This document shows positions 38,941-53,204 of a stretch of 64,000 nt of DNA, piece by piece. The notes below the pieces were generated by a model. The model saw nothing but the letters and a program-made list of their open reading frames with translations, had not been told where the DNA came from and did not search any database. The stretch comes from Isoetes taiwanensis (Eukaryota; Streptophyta; Lycopodiopsida; Isoetales; Isoetaceae), in contig JAJEKV010000206.1 of NCBI GenBank assembly GCA_021234155.1, forward strand, positions 312,001 through 376,000. The letters are read 5' to 3'. Each line of letters starts with the position of its first letter. Position 1 is the first letter of the stretch. Made by a program: the position numbers and the translations under genes.

Positions 38941-39411
38941 TGTAACATTCCTAACTGACATGCCCTTAACCAACTGGGCAAAACCGTCTAGACGTTTATG
39001 AGTAGTCACTTCTACCCATTTTATGCGGTGTCACCGGGGCATACGAGGCACATTCAAGGTTCGAATACTCGAGCGGTCTACCATGGGCCCGTTACAGTCT
39101 CTCCCACTAGAACTATGCTCGTCCTCGAGCATCCAAGGCTGTCTATGTCATACCATACCATGACACAATGATTACCAAGTCTTTGCAAATTACACATGCA
39201 TATAGTATAGGCACCCATGGAGACTCGAACTCGAGACCTACTCTGATACCAACTGTAACATTCCTAACCGACATGCCCTTAGCCAACTGGGCAAAACCGT
39301 TTAGACGTTTATGAGTAGTCACTTCTACCCATTTATGCCGGTGTCTCGGGAACGCCCCACAGGCACATTCAAGGTTCGAATACTCGAGCGGTCTACCATG
39401 GGCCCGTTACA
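38941..39411 (-). mobile_element. Complete TRIM element (471 bp), TSD CCATC
   Basis: Two LTRs (38941-39096 and 39254-39411, about 157 bp each) start TGTAAC and end GTTACA and enclose a 157-bp interior. On the minus strand, two bases after the right LTR comes TGGTATCAGAGTAGG, a primer-binding site complementary to initiator tRNA-Met. Just before the left LTR lies the purine-rich AGTGGGAGAGAC, a polypurine tract. A perfect 5-bp duplication CCATC flanks the element (38936-38940 and 39412-39416). It encodes nothing, so it was mobilised by proteins of another LTR retrotransposon. The LTRs differ mainly by small changes around position 110. Confidence 0.92.
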
Positions 39412-39416
39412 CCATC

Positions 39417-41910
<2,494 letters not shown>

Positions 41911-42620
41911 ATGACAATTAACATGAGAGAAAAGCTTGCATTTTGCAGCCGAGGCTCAGTGCGGGCTGCAAGAACTGGATTCTCTGCTTGGCCGGTGGCC
42001 TTGATTGCGACAATTAAGCTGCCGCATCCACGTAGTGGCATCAAAACAGATGCCAATGTCAAAATTGAATTCAAAGCGGTATTCGCTGCTACTAGTGATG
42101 CGGATGAACTTTTCGCATGGCTTCGGGATTTGAATTCATATTTTGCTAAGACTAAAGATAGCGAAGACACTCGGTTATATTTTGTTGGCGTCATCCGGAT
42201 GGGGTTGCAAAGGACTGGTGGTCGGATATCGGAAGAACCAACCCGATCGATCAACCTATTGTTACCTTTCTTGAATTTGAAAGGCAAATCAAAAATCATT
42301 TTTGGGTCATAATTGGGGGCGAGATCTTATCCCGAATGGAATAAGTTGACCCAACAAAACATGGAAAGCTATTCGAGCCTTTCTTTGCCACGAGTTTTAA
42401 AGAAAGGACTTCAGCTTAGTAAAAATGATCTTGAGAAGTCCGAAAAACTCATGGGTGGGGTTCATCGTTGGAGTGCGCGGTAAGCTTCGACGCAAGTTGC
42501 CAATCTTTCTTTTGGTGAGCTCGTAAGATGGGGAGAGAAAGTTGAGGAGGAAGGTTTGGCCCTCACGGAAGCCATTAATGCTCAACGTGGCCTCAAAGTT
42601 TCTATGAAAGAGGCAGTGGT
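41911..42620 (+). pseudogene. gypsy Gag remnant
   Basis: The frame 41911-42312 contains DELFAWLRDLNSYFAKTKDS, reminiscent of the gypsy capsid start (helix with aromatic residue spaced as in 'WL..le.yF'). Further pieces in other frames (FLEFERQIKNHFWV, LSKNDLEKSEKLMGGFHRW, FGELVRWGEKVEEEGLAL) continue the capsid region with several stops. No complete Gag could be made. Confidence 0.6.
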
Positions 42621-42635
42621 TTTCGGGATAAATCA

Positions 42636-44723
42636 ATGGGATGCGCCCCGGTGCGGGCCATTCAAGCGGCCGCGATACAGACGTTGCTGATAATCGAACT
42701 TTGTTGGGGTCAAAGAGCCAAAGGAATCTTATCAAGCCGTAAAAAGCGGTTGATGAGAGAGAATAAGTGTTTTGTTTGTTATTCAACTGACCATAAGTTT
42801 TATGAATGCCCTACTTATTTGGAAAAGAAGAAAGGGGAAAGAAAGGAAGCTACACCTATTCTTAAGTCTGGGACTAAGAAAGAGGATAAAAGTAAGAAAG
42901 TAGCTTATGTTCGCAGAGATGGAAAAGGGAAGAAGGTGGCTACGGTCCGGGAAAAATCGGATATGGATTCTGTTGAGAATAGTAGGCTCTTACGATTTTG
43001 GGCTACTATTCAAGATCAAAAAGTACATGTCTTATTCGATCCGGGCAATGAGTTTGATTTTATTTCTGCTCGCTTGGTAAAAGAACTAAAATTAACTTCT
43101 ATTCCTTTATCAAGTGATGTAGAATTATCTTTTGCTTTCTTGAATGTTGCTCCTCCGCCGCCTTCATTTATGGTCAAGGATGTTGAATTTCAATTGCAGG
43201 GATATGTCTGTAAACATTCTTTCATGGTTTCTGACCTTGGAGGTATGGATATTATTCTAGGCATGCCATGGCATAAGGCTATTAATCCTCTTATAGATTG
43301 GAAAGCGGGTATTGTTATGTTATCCTTGGAAGGGGGTAAAAAGACCTTCAAGTTTGTGAAGGATGATATTGTGTCCCCTATTCCCACAGAATCTGTTGTA
43401 CAGTTTAAACGTTTGGCAATGAAAACTCATTTTGTGTATTTGGTGGTTTTGCGTTCTAAGTTAGATGTATTCCCAATCTTTTTGCATTATTTTGATGATG
43501 TCTTTTCAAATGAAATTCCACAAACTTTGCCACCCCAACGTTTGGAGGACCACAGAATTGATCTTCTTCCTGGGAAAGAACCTCCTAATCAAGCTCCTTA
43601 TCGGAGAATGCATGGCCAACAAGTTGAGATTAGGCGCCAGCTTGATGAGTTACTTCAAGCTGGATTGATCCGCCATAGTTCTTCACCTTTTGGTGCTCCT
43701 GTCTTGTTGTTTAAGAAAAAAGATAATTCCTGGCGCATGTGTATCGATTATCGCGCTTTGAATAAGATCACCATAAAGAATCGGTTTCCTATACCAAGGG
43801 CGGATGATTTGTTTGATCAACTCCAAGGTGCCACAGTTTTTAGCCGTCTTGATCTTAAGTCAGGGTATTGGCAACTTAAGGTTGCGCCTGAAGATGTTCA
43901 TAAGATTGCGTTTAGGACAATCTTTGGACATTATGAGTTTTTGGTCATGCCATTTGGACTTACAAATGAACCAGCTTCTTTTGCGAGGCTAATGGGGCGA
44001 ATATTTGAAGATGTGCATGGTGTTTATGTTGTTGTGTTCTTTGATGACATATTAGTTTTAGTAAGTCGAGGAAGAACATTACTTGCATTTTTGGGGAGGT
44101 TTTTCCGTCGGTTAAGGGAGGAGTCTATTACTCTTAATCCTAAGAAAAGTATATTTTTCCAATCGGAAATTGAATATTTGGGTCATATTGTTTGCGCTGC
44201 GGGTCTTAAAGTTGATCCCAGTAAGGTCCAAGCAATTGTGGATTGGCCTGTACCTACTTCAGTTGCTGCATTGCGTTCCTTTTTGGGTTTATGCAGTTAT
44301 TATAGGAAGTTTGTACATAATTTTGCTCGTTTAGCTTCAGATTTATATTTGTTGCTACGAAAAGATGTTCCTTTCCAATGGAATCATAATCATCAGTTTG
44401 CTTTCCAGGTTTTAAAGGATGCCATGGTTAATCCTCCTGTTCTGCGTTTGCCAAAGTTTGGTCTACCTTTCTTGTTATGTGTTGATGCAAGTGGTGTGGC
44501 TTTGGGCGCGGTTTTGATGCAGGATGGTCATCCTATTGCTTATGAAAGTCGGAAGTTTTCTGACATGGAAAGTAGATATAGTGTTTATGATAAGGAATTT
44601 CTGGCTGTCATTCATGCTCTGAAAGTGTGGCGACACTATCTTATAGGGTCAACAGTTCATATTTTGACTGACCACCAAAGCATTAGGCACATTGTTTCAC
44701 AGAAAACATTATCGGAAAGGTAG
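42636..44723 (+). pseudogene. gypsy Pol: zinc knuckle, protease, RT, RNase H
   Basis: The domain order over 695 codons is: zinc knuckle CFVCYSTDHKFYEC (about residues 46-59); pepsin-type protease around LFDPGNEFDFIS (about 132), where the usual D-T/S-G is D-P-G; reverse transcriptase with CIDYRALNKITIKNRFPIP, FSRLDLKSGYWQLKV, MPFGLTNEPASF and FFDDILVL (the catalytic Asp pair); and RNase H with LCVDASGVALGAVLMQ and EFLAVIHALKVWRHYL. The changed protease triad and the stop after SQKTLSER, before the end of RNase H and integrase, show it is not functional. The start Met is formal, since Pol is normally fused to Gag. Confidence 0.9.
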
Positions 44724-44850
44724 TTGAAATGGGTTGCTTTTATTTTTCAGTGGATTATCGTCATGGTAAAGAGAATGTTGTAGCTGATGCTTTAAGTAGA
44801 CGTTATGCAGTTTGTTCTCATTTCTTTGGCATTTTCTTTGCATGCATGCA

Positions 44851-46620
44851 ACCATTTTAGACTATGAGACAACGATCGACACTGCTTTATTTCCACGTGT
44901 ACATATTCTGGCATCTTAGCTTTGATGTTGCCGTGGAGGGAAATATGCAACTGGGCATATGGTGAACTTGAATTGTTTAAATTTGACAGCATATGTCTTG
45001 CTTCCAAATACTGCTAGTGTCTTGCTTTCAAATGCTTATGCTATAGATCTTAGTTGGGCAGATGAATCAAGGATGTAATGAGGGAGTATGACCCATGTGA
45101 TATTTTACACACAAGTTGGAGCTAACATGTAAAGTCCATAGCAAAGTATGACGAATGATGCATTTAGAAATGATGATATGTATGTGCTGATTAGGAGCAG
45201 ATTATTTTAAATTATCTACAAGGAGAGCTTTGCAATTCTAAACAAAATCACAGCATTGATCTCTTTATTCTTCCAATAGATCAAGTTATGTGTCCGGAGC
45301 ACAAGAGATATTAAATATGGAGAGTGGTACATATCGAAGAGGAGTAGGCAATTAGGAATGATCCACAAGGTGAGTTTTACAGTGCTAACCAAAATCACAG
45401 AGTTGATTAATCTTCACAGATCAAATAACTGTCTAGGGCACAGCTTGTCTGCCTGCACACATATACCAGATGCTTAAGATTGACATCCGGGAGAACCATA
45501 TTGTCTGCATAAATTTAGGCTTATGTCAGGTCAGATAATAGAAGCATCTAGTTTTCATGATGCTCACATGACATCCATGAACTCAACACAAATGTAGCTT
45601 GTATGGATATGTGTGAAAGGCTATTGCATGTTGGAAAGCCCTCTGAATGTTTATTCTTTGGCTCTACAACTAGCAAATGCTATTGCAACCACCAGGCATT
45701 GCTTGGCAAATCATTGCAGTCTCTAGCATTTTTTTAGTAGAAGGATAAATCATTCCAGTCATGTTACCTATAGCCATAAAAGAACTCCAGGAGCCAAAAT
45801 TGCAAAAGGAGCGGAAAGGATAATAAAGGATGCCAGGAGTTCCTCTGCCATTAAGGCTCGGAACATACTCTTAATATGTAGCAAGCAAACCATTACCTTG
45901 ACTTGAAGAACTAGATCAGTATAAGCAGTACCAAAGGAAAGTTACCTCACTGCCATGACAGTTCTAATATGTAAAATTCTCAGCGGAGAACAGCATGTCC
46001 ACACATAGAGCTGCAGTAGCTTTATGAGCAAAAACCTAGAGAACATAAAAACAGAACACAACAAAGTTTTGATTCATATAACCAACTACAAATACCAAAG
46101 GGCCAAGAGTCGCACCTGCTTGGGAATATGCAGATCTTATAGACACTAAGAGAATAACATGCATTGATTTTGCAGTCCTTATGTAACAACAGACTGTGAC
46201 ATCCAAACTGAGCTATAAGGAGATATATTGGTTCATTTAATCACCGAGTCTTCTAAAAGGGCAAACCACCATGAGCCACTGACACCCATCAATGAAATCG
46301 GTAACAAAGAAAACAGCAATCTGGGTATAATCGAGCTGAACAGACCAAGAAATCTGATCCAAGTCGTATTTAATTAAAGTGGGACTCATTCCATTCCCAT
46401 TTTTTTTCGGAACCCGGTTAATTTACATAAAAAGTAGCACCCCGACCCGAAAACTATCCTTAATTCGAATTTTTGAATAAAACTCTGAATCCGAAATGTC
46501 TTTGCTAGCTTTTCCTGTGTTTAGAAGAGTCGAGAACAAAAACAATGCAACTGAAACAAAGGAAATTCATTAAAGTTTGAAACTAAAGATCTAGTTGAAA
46601 ATGAATTTTTATTAATAAAT
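44851..46620. other. Intergenic, no gene recognised
   Basis: There is no long frame. A weak direct duplication of about 150-bp period lies at 45220-45420 (CAAAATCACAG(C/A)(A/G)TTGAT). The right end (about 46595) has TTTTTATTAATAAATTG, which on the minus strand resembles an A/T-rich polyadenylation region for the ORFs that follow. Confidence 0.4.
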
Positions 46621-47404
46621 TGAACAGATACAATGTATTTTACATCGGACGCAGAGACCATGGCGGTCTTCTTTGTCCTCTGATTACATCATCTTGGTAG
46701 GTGGTCCACCTTAGGGGATTAACTTGTGGCGCTTCTTCATGCCGTCTCAGAAGCCTTGGGGGCAACTTTGAAGAGTGTGGAATGCCTCACGTGGAGGTGC
46801 CTCTGGAGCTACCGCCGACCTGTCCACCCGACTTCTCCACTTTCGCCTCCCATGACCTTTCATCGAATATGCTCCATCCCCAACCTCAGGTGGATGTTAT
46901 GCAATGCTTGCAAGATGCCTTGAGCTTCTGGACTATCTCTTTGTTCTTCGCCTGTTCTTTATCCCCGTGGTGTAGTGAGCAACCTCTGGTCGCGAGCAAC
47001 CTTGTCCCAAAGTAGGGCAAGAGTGTAGCGTGGAGGGATGCGTGCGAGCGGTATTTCTTCCGCTTTGTTTGGATATGTCGCTGGAAGGCGGTCTGCGTGA
47101 TGATGCCCGGGATCTGTCTTTGGTGTCGGATCTGTGCCTAAACCCACGGAGCAAGGAGAGTATGATTAACAATTACGGTGCCATTACTCAAAGCGAAGAA
47201 AAGAATGTTGAAATCAAATTACAGCGGAGAACATTCATTCCATACAAGCGCATCCAATGGCGTGGGAAGTAGTGTCTTTCTCGACTTCCTTGAAGTGAGA
47301 AAAGCCCATAAAGTCAAAGTACAACCATTCTCATTAGAATATGGTTGCATCCAATCACACACGGAAGCATACAAATGCTTTTGTCAGCGAGACAACCAGC
47401 ATGC

Positions 47405-47525
47405 CTTTCGACTCGCGAAGTCGAGAAAGTCAGAAACCCAATGTACAAGCATTATCATAATAGATTGTACAAGCATTTCATCAACACGACAAGCATGCCT
47501 TTTCGACTCGTGAGTCGAGAAAGGC
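47405..47525. repeat. Two copies of the TCGACT-AGTCGA palindrome
   Basis: TTTCGACTCGCGAAGTCGAG lies at 47405 and TTTTCGACTCGTGAGTCGAG at 47499, each followed by AAAG. They are separated by about 70 bp containing two TACAAGCATT phrases. A weaker copy (CTCGACTTCCTTGAAGTGAG) lies at about 47279. Confidence 0.85.
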
Positions 47526-48505
47526 ATCAAAACTCAATATACAAGTATATTCATTACAAAATGGTCAATACATGTGTTCACGTTCGATTACAATATTCAC
47601 ACAATTTGACTATCGGCGGGGGTCACTCTTCTTGTTCACCAAAGTATTTGTCGTCCATAGCTTTCATGATCGGCTTGCTCTCTGGATCGGGTTCCGTGAG
47701 GCTCGGATAGTTCGTAAGCACATCGGCGACAAGAATGGCAAAGAGGGATTCCGCCAAGGCGGGGTGAGTCAGAAGGACAACCACCTATCCGTCTCATATT
47801 CTTGGTCGATATGGCTTAGCAATGATTGTATTTTTTTGCGTTATGATAGCACTTGTAGGCGGAGTCGTCTATGATCAGCGTGTTGTGTTTGCCATAGTCC
47901 TGGAATTGCTCATAAACCCTGTCCAGCCTTTTCACCATTATAGGCTTCCCCTTTGTGATGGTTGGATCGAGGTCCTTCACATGCTCGACCTTTTTCGTTT
48001 CCCCAAACGAACTTGAACTTCAAAACTGAAATGCCGAGAACACCAAGAACATTGACAATATTTTTCTTTGCCATACAAGACCATATGCCCACGCCGAATC
48101 CCGTTCTGGGCACCATTCAATAATTTCCTTAGCTCTAGGCCTCGGATACACTATTTTATGCTCTGTTTTCATTGGGATCTGCGAGGTGTTAATCTCGGGG
48201 GCGTCTTTTGTCGTGGTATCTTGCGGCTAATACTCCATTGGCGTCAAATATTACAAGCTTGGTGGGACGAATTTGGATCGGTTGGAGTTTGGTTCGACCA
48301 TATTTCGGTTCGCCGGGATCCAAAATGCGGGATCATTATCTTCTCCGGTCCTTTCGGCTACATTAGCGATGTCTCGCCTCTGGATTGTCTTTGGGAAGTG
48401 CATTCTCCTCCTCGTGAAGTGAACCGATGCTTTCCAATGACAATGATCGGAGTCGTTGACGCGAATTCCACTGAAATGATGACATCGTCGCCGAAAGGAA
48501 GCGAG

Positions 48506-48578
48506 TTTTTCGACTTCATGAGTCGAGAATGAAAAGAAAAGGTATTGAAAGGAAGCGTTTTTCGACTTCGCGAGAAAA
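48506..48578. repeat. Two copies of the TCGACT-AGTCGA palindrome, one half-degenerate
   Basis: TTTTTCGACTTCATGAGTCG + AGAATG is at 48506. TTTTTCGACTTCGCGAGAAA at 48558 is truncated on its right arm. They are separated by GAAAAGAAAAGGTATTGAAA. Confidence 0.8.
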
Positions 48579-50268
48579 CACCGATATAAACAAAGTAAAC
48601 TCACCTCAATCTCGGGTTTTCAATAATGTTTTCGGCAGCATTACGGTCCAAACCCGACATTATCGTCTCCGTCGACTTTGTCTCCCTCGTCCTCGTCGTC
48701 TTTCTTGCTTCCATTTGTCTTCCTCCCCTTGAAATGCTCATGAAGCAGATCCAGGTATATTGAATAGTTTCAACCATGTCCTTATTTCCAACCACGGATA
48801 TAGGTTTCATTCCAAACAAAGATAGCCCCCGAGAGAGAACAGGCCATTCATGTACCACTTTCGATACAATTTGATCTTCCTCGACCAAGCTGGTTATGAA
48901 GTACTTGATAACTCTTGGCGGATAGGAATTCTATGTATAGGACACTGTCGCACCATCTTTCTTGACCTTGTCCATCGATGGAACATCCTCCATAAATGCC
49001 CCCCTTCCGGGGTTCCATACGCTCTTGAGAGATCATGAACTTGTCGAGATAATGATGCTCGCTAGACCACCACTTATCCCATGTCGGCCGCCCGATCTTG
49101 AAATCAAAACCAAAACTATGTTGGCAAAGCTTGGTGCCTTGGCAAGCCAAGTCCGCACTCATGATCAAGTTCGTATATGGAGTGCATGATCTTGTTGGTG
49201 AAGTTAATATCACTGCCCATTGGGAGACAAAGAAGTTGTTTGATTGCCCGGCATGCAAAAGACAAGGAAACCGAAAGTATCCAGTCGGTCATGTCCGGAC
49301 ACGTCTTGTACCACTGCTCTATGTCAGCTTTGTCATAAAAAGGGTGGGGTCTTGATCATATTGATGGCAAATAGTGCCCGCGGGTCAGTGCGGTTCGGAC
49401 CACCAAATCCCTTGTGTCCCAAAGTAACCAGAAATGGGGGGAGCTATCGATGCATTTTAAATGGGACCACCCGAATCCAAGCTTCCTTTTGAGAATTGCC
49501 ATAGCACGTTCGAGGGAAAGGAAGGGTTTTGACGTTACGCCCGGCTTGGTGTTGATGTAGGGTTGACATAGGCGGTTCAATTCCTTCATGTCTTCCTCAT
49601 CAAGGGCAGCCTTTTCCTTGTAATAATCAAAATCATGGTATTCATTAGATGCAACGTTAGAACTTCCGTGATGCCTTCTTCTAACGCTTTGCCGCTTTAG
49701 GGGCGTGGCATAATCCTTTAAATCCCGCATTTTAGAACTCCCGGTCTTCCTTAGCGGGATTGTTCCCTCCAAGATTTTGCCTTGTAGGTCAAGCGTTTCT
49801 TTGTCCGGTGAGGCCCCGTATCCTCTTCATGAACTGCTTGTCAAACAACTTGGGGTTCGGCCGCTTGGAAATTCTCCATTCTTTGTCCTTCGGCTTGCCT
49901 CTTGTCCATTGAGCCCATATGTCGGGTCCATTTCTCCCGGGCCCGCCTCGGTGCTAAGAATGAGGTCATATTGGTCTGAGAGAGACTCCTGCCTTTCCTT
50001 GGTGTTCTCTTCTTGTTCTCCTCTTCTTCCTCTCCCTCGTCATCTTCTGTCCCTCCAGTGAGAACATATACGCATAGTTTCTCAAAGGTCTTCCACTTAT
50101 CCAGGGGGAGCCCTGTTTCCTTTAGGGCCGAGGACAACCCAATGCTTTCCATTTGTTGCCTAGCGTGTATGATCTGGTCGGGGATAAGGGCTGCATTCGG
50201 ACAATGTACCAATGTCGAGCATGAAAGTATCTACAAACACGGGAATAAGCGGTAAATAGTAGCCCGGG

Positions 50269-50602
50269 TTTTCTCGACTTCTCGAGTCGAGAAAGTCCCA
50301 TGAATGTCTAATTCTCTTTTTACTTCTACGGGTTTTTCGACTCGCGAGTCGAAAGCTCTGCATCCTTTGATTTTACGTGTTACCACGGCTTTCGACTTCG
50401 CGAGTCGAAAGTCCCCTTGAATGTCTAATTTTTTTTTTCTTGGCTAAGGGTTTTCTCGACTTCTTGAGTCGAGAAAGCTCTCGCATCCTTTGATTTTACG
50501 TGTTGCCCGGCTTTCTCGACTTCGCGAGTCGAGAAACCCCGATGATAATCGGCAAATGTTAGGATGGCGGGGCTTTTTTCGACTTCATGCGAGTCAGAAT
50601 GG
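50269..50602. repeat. Array of six TCGACT-AGTCGA palindromes with shared spacers
   Basis: Palindromes occur at 50270-50294, 50333-50354, 50389-50411, 50452-50476, 50511-50536 and, degraded, at 50576-50602. The core is (CTC)GACT-TNNC-AGTC(GAG) with outer TTT/AAA. Two spacer types alternate: GAATGTCTAATT...CGGG and GCATCCTTTGATTTTACGTG. The array is thus a tandem repeat of about 120 bp carrying two palindromes per unit. It lies between two minus-strand frames, possibly in an intron. Confidence 0.92.
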
Positions 50603-50621
50603 AAAAGAGAGAGTTATTTAC

Positions 50622-51008
50622 CTACGTGAAATGGCACTTTCGGCCGCTATTGTGTTGTCGGCGTTGGCTAATGCCGGCGGTTCGGTTCTTTGGCGTCTCG
50701 TAGAAAAGAACTCTGCACTCTCGCTTGGCATATCTATCCTTGATCGCTGCGGCACCTCCTTCTCCGATGCGCAATACTTGAGCCGCCCTCACTGAATGCC
50801 GACCGTCTACAACCTCGAACCCGGGCGTCTTTTCCCGCCGGATCTTCCTCGGACTTCCGGTGAACAACTCACGTCGATCGCTAAAAGGTATGACATCCAT
50901 GAGGCATTGGATCTGCAGCGGGGATGTCGCACCATCAGGTTCGAGAATCTCCGGCATGTGTCTTTGGATTAAATTCAATGGTTGAACAAGGCGGCATCTC
51001 CCGTGCAA
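50622..51008 (-). CDS. Possible ParB/sulfiredoxin-like domain ORF
   Basis: The frame contains DVIPFSDRRELFTG, then PGFEVVDGRHSVRAAQVLRI and KDRYAKRECRVLFYETPKN. The 'VVDGRHSVRAA' segment resembles the phosphoryl/nucleotide-binding 'viDGhhRl.Aa' motif of ParB-like and sulfiredoxin-like domains. A following strand (ECRVLFYE) and, in the next frame, LANADNTIAAESAISR would fit the helical continuation. This is a motif-level resemblance only. No catalytic activity can be deduced, and the frame breaks near 50660. Its neighbours on the same strand are unidentified. Confidence 0.3.
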   Translation of the reverse strand: MHGRCRLVQPLNLIQRHMPEILEPDGATSPLQIQCLMDVIPFSDRRELFTGSPRKIRREKTPGFEVVDGRHSVRAAQVLRIGEGGAAAIKDRYAKRECRVLFYETPKNRTAGISQRRQHNSGRKCHFT

Positions 51009-52809
51009 ACCTTCAGCCGTCTAATGTCCAGCGGCGGCTTGTGTGATATTCCCAACGGATATCTTGAGCTAGGCGCTCCATTTTACGTGCCCCTCTGCGT
51101 GGAAATCCTGATCGATCATGCGGATCGAGGTTTGGGGACTCGACCATATCTTCGTCTCCTTCCTCATCGATTCCTCCGTGTGGTGTCATCATCCCCATCT
51201 TTGTTTTTGGTGGACTTTTTTTTGTGTATGAACCACAACTTCATTCCCCAGCGTAGAGTGTTGTAGAGTCTTCAAAGACGGTAGAAGTGAAGCTCCCCGT
51301 ATTGAAGCAGGTTTTCCCCGACTCACGGAAATCTCCATACCAAGCTCCCGGATGTTAGGGTTTCGGCCTCCTTCATCCCTTCGGATCCTTCCACCCAAGG
51401 TTCGACAATTTAAAGGCGAGGCCTTTTTTCGGTGCCCTTAGCCTTGCTCATGGAAGAGTGAGAATAATTTGAAAGCGCTAATTTTTGGTGCAATAGAACT
51501 TACTCTTTCGGCAAAGTCCTCGACATGTAGTGTTAAATGCTTTGAATCGGCAGAGAGGCGGAGAGCACAACACCGATTTTCTTGTACTTGTCTCCGGAGC
51601 TCTTCTTGTCCCTTTGGTGTAGAAACAGATCTTTCTCCTTCCCACTTGTCGATACCTCGACATACCACCAAGAATCTGCTGCTGTTTCAAGAAGCTCTGT
51701 CTCCAGTCCCTCGATGACGAAGAATGGAGTTCGGCCAGTGATCACCAGTGAGTCCGCGGTGAATGCTGCAAGATGAAAGGATGGATCAGTTAAGGTATTC
51801 CGACAAAAGAAAAACCTCGAGCTCTCAGGGGGTGTTCGTCTTCTTCTTCTTCTTGCCGCTGGTAGAAGCATCCCCTCCGGCGCCTCGCTTCTTGGACGGA
51901 GTCATGTCGAGATGCCCTCTCATCCTCTTCGGACCCCTCTGTAAATTAAGTCTCCTCCGCGCGTTGTGAGTTTTAGGACTGCATGTAAAAAAGATCGGGC
52001 GTGTTCTTTAATTTGAAGTTAAGGACATGCAATCATTTATGAAAAGAAGCGGGCTAAGGGTACAGCACGGTCGGCTTTAGCCCGCCCAAACACTATTTCG
52101 AAATTTAATCACATCAAGGGACTAAGTGAGGCGGGCGTAGTTTATCTTCCCGCGGCATTGGGGACCTCGAGTTCGAGGGGAGCATCGATTTATTAGCGAC
52201 AGGAATGGCGCCCGTGACGTAAGCCGCTAACGGCGCCTTTGCATATGTGTTTTTTCCCGACCAAGGCCCTATTGCAAGCGATTGATTTGATCGATGAGCA
52301 CGGAGCTAAGATAGGAAGCGGAGAGGAGCCGCCGAGACACAGGGAACTCTACAACTGCGGGCGCCATGGAAGCGGGGATACGCGAGAATCGCAGATGATA
52401 CAAGTATTAGATCTTGAATACACTCTTGAAGAGACCAAACCCGGAAGAAGCAAAGACTCTAGGTGAGGCTGCGGGATCCGTGATCTGATGGCCCAAGGAA
52501 TTACTTGCGTGAAGAGGTGAGTTTGAGAGATGCCTATGTTATTTCGCTTGTAGAACATGCCGTATGTGTTTAAATAATGGAAGCTGGCGATAAGCTCGGC
52601 CGGATTCATTGTTTCTTTGTCGAGCATTTTTCAGCTTCGATAGATGATTTACTCTCACGGGTTGAGAGATGCTCGGCAAGGAAACAATGGATGGGGGTAA
52701 AGAACAGTTCCGTTTTAGGTGTGTTTTTCATGGGTATTTTACTTGGAATGTTGTACATAGATCGGGCTAGGACTAAGGCCGAGGAGACGCGGTTCAAATG
52801 CATCCTCTT

Positions 52810-53100
52810 GTAGTTAGTCGGGAGGGGCCTCCAACTGTCCGAACCACTCCTCTTCGCAATATTCGAGGAAGATGGTTCGAAGGAGAGTGGCTCAGACAGG
52901 CTAGAGGCACTTGGGACTAAAAACAGGAGAATAGAAAGTGCAGTACTTGTAGAGAATGCAAGCCTTGGCTTCCTCTCTGTGGTTTCCCTGTGGTTAGTTG
53001 TAGAGGCCTCCACCCAATCAGAGCCCATCCCCTTCGCAATATTCGGCCGAAGATGGTTCAAGGAGAGTGACTCGGCTGGGGTGAGGCCGCTTTGCTACCA
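52810..53100. repeat. Imperfect tandem duplication, 180-bp period
   Basis: CTTCGCAATATTCGAGGAAG + ATGGTTCGAAGGAGAGTGGC (about 52850) is matched by CTTCGCAATATTCGGCCGAA + GATGGTTCAAGGAGAGTGAC (about 53031). GAGGGGCCTCCA/GTAGAGGCCTCCA lies upstream of each. Confidence 0.8.
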
Positions 53101-53127
53101 TACCGGGGAGAATTGGCTGGCTAAGGG

Positions 53128-53204
53128 ATTCTCGACTTGCGAGTCGAGAATGCACATTGTTGGCTGCACTTTGTCTACATTTCGACTTCGCCAAAGTCGA
53201 GAAT
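53128..53204. repeat. Two TCGACT-AGTCGA palindromes next to the gypsy 5' LTR
   Basis: ATTCTCGACTTGCGAGTCGA + GAAT at 53128-53151 and TTTCGACTTCGCCAAAGTCG + AGAATG at 53180-53204. The second has an extra AA in its centre. They lie 30-100 bp outside the LTR border. Confidence 0.85.

Larger units (their letters stand above)
41911..44850 (+). mobile_element. Truncated Ty3/gypsy retrotransposon (gag, protease, RT, RNase H)
   Basis: A decayed gag (41911-42620) leads into a single long frame (42636-44723) with zinc knuckle, protease, reverse transcriptase and RNase H. After a frameshift the typical RNase H to integrase linker YRHGKENVVADALSRR appears at about 44755-44805, and the element breaks off near 44850. 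Integrase and 3' LTR are absent. The left LTR is not identified. The long open frame suggests moderate age. Confidence 0.88.

Noticed and set aside
50269-50602. CRISPR-like array (regularly spaced palindromic repeats)
   Set aside because: The setting is eukaryotic, spacers alternate between two repeated sequences and are not unique, and no cas genes exist.
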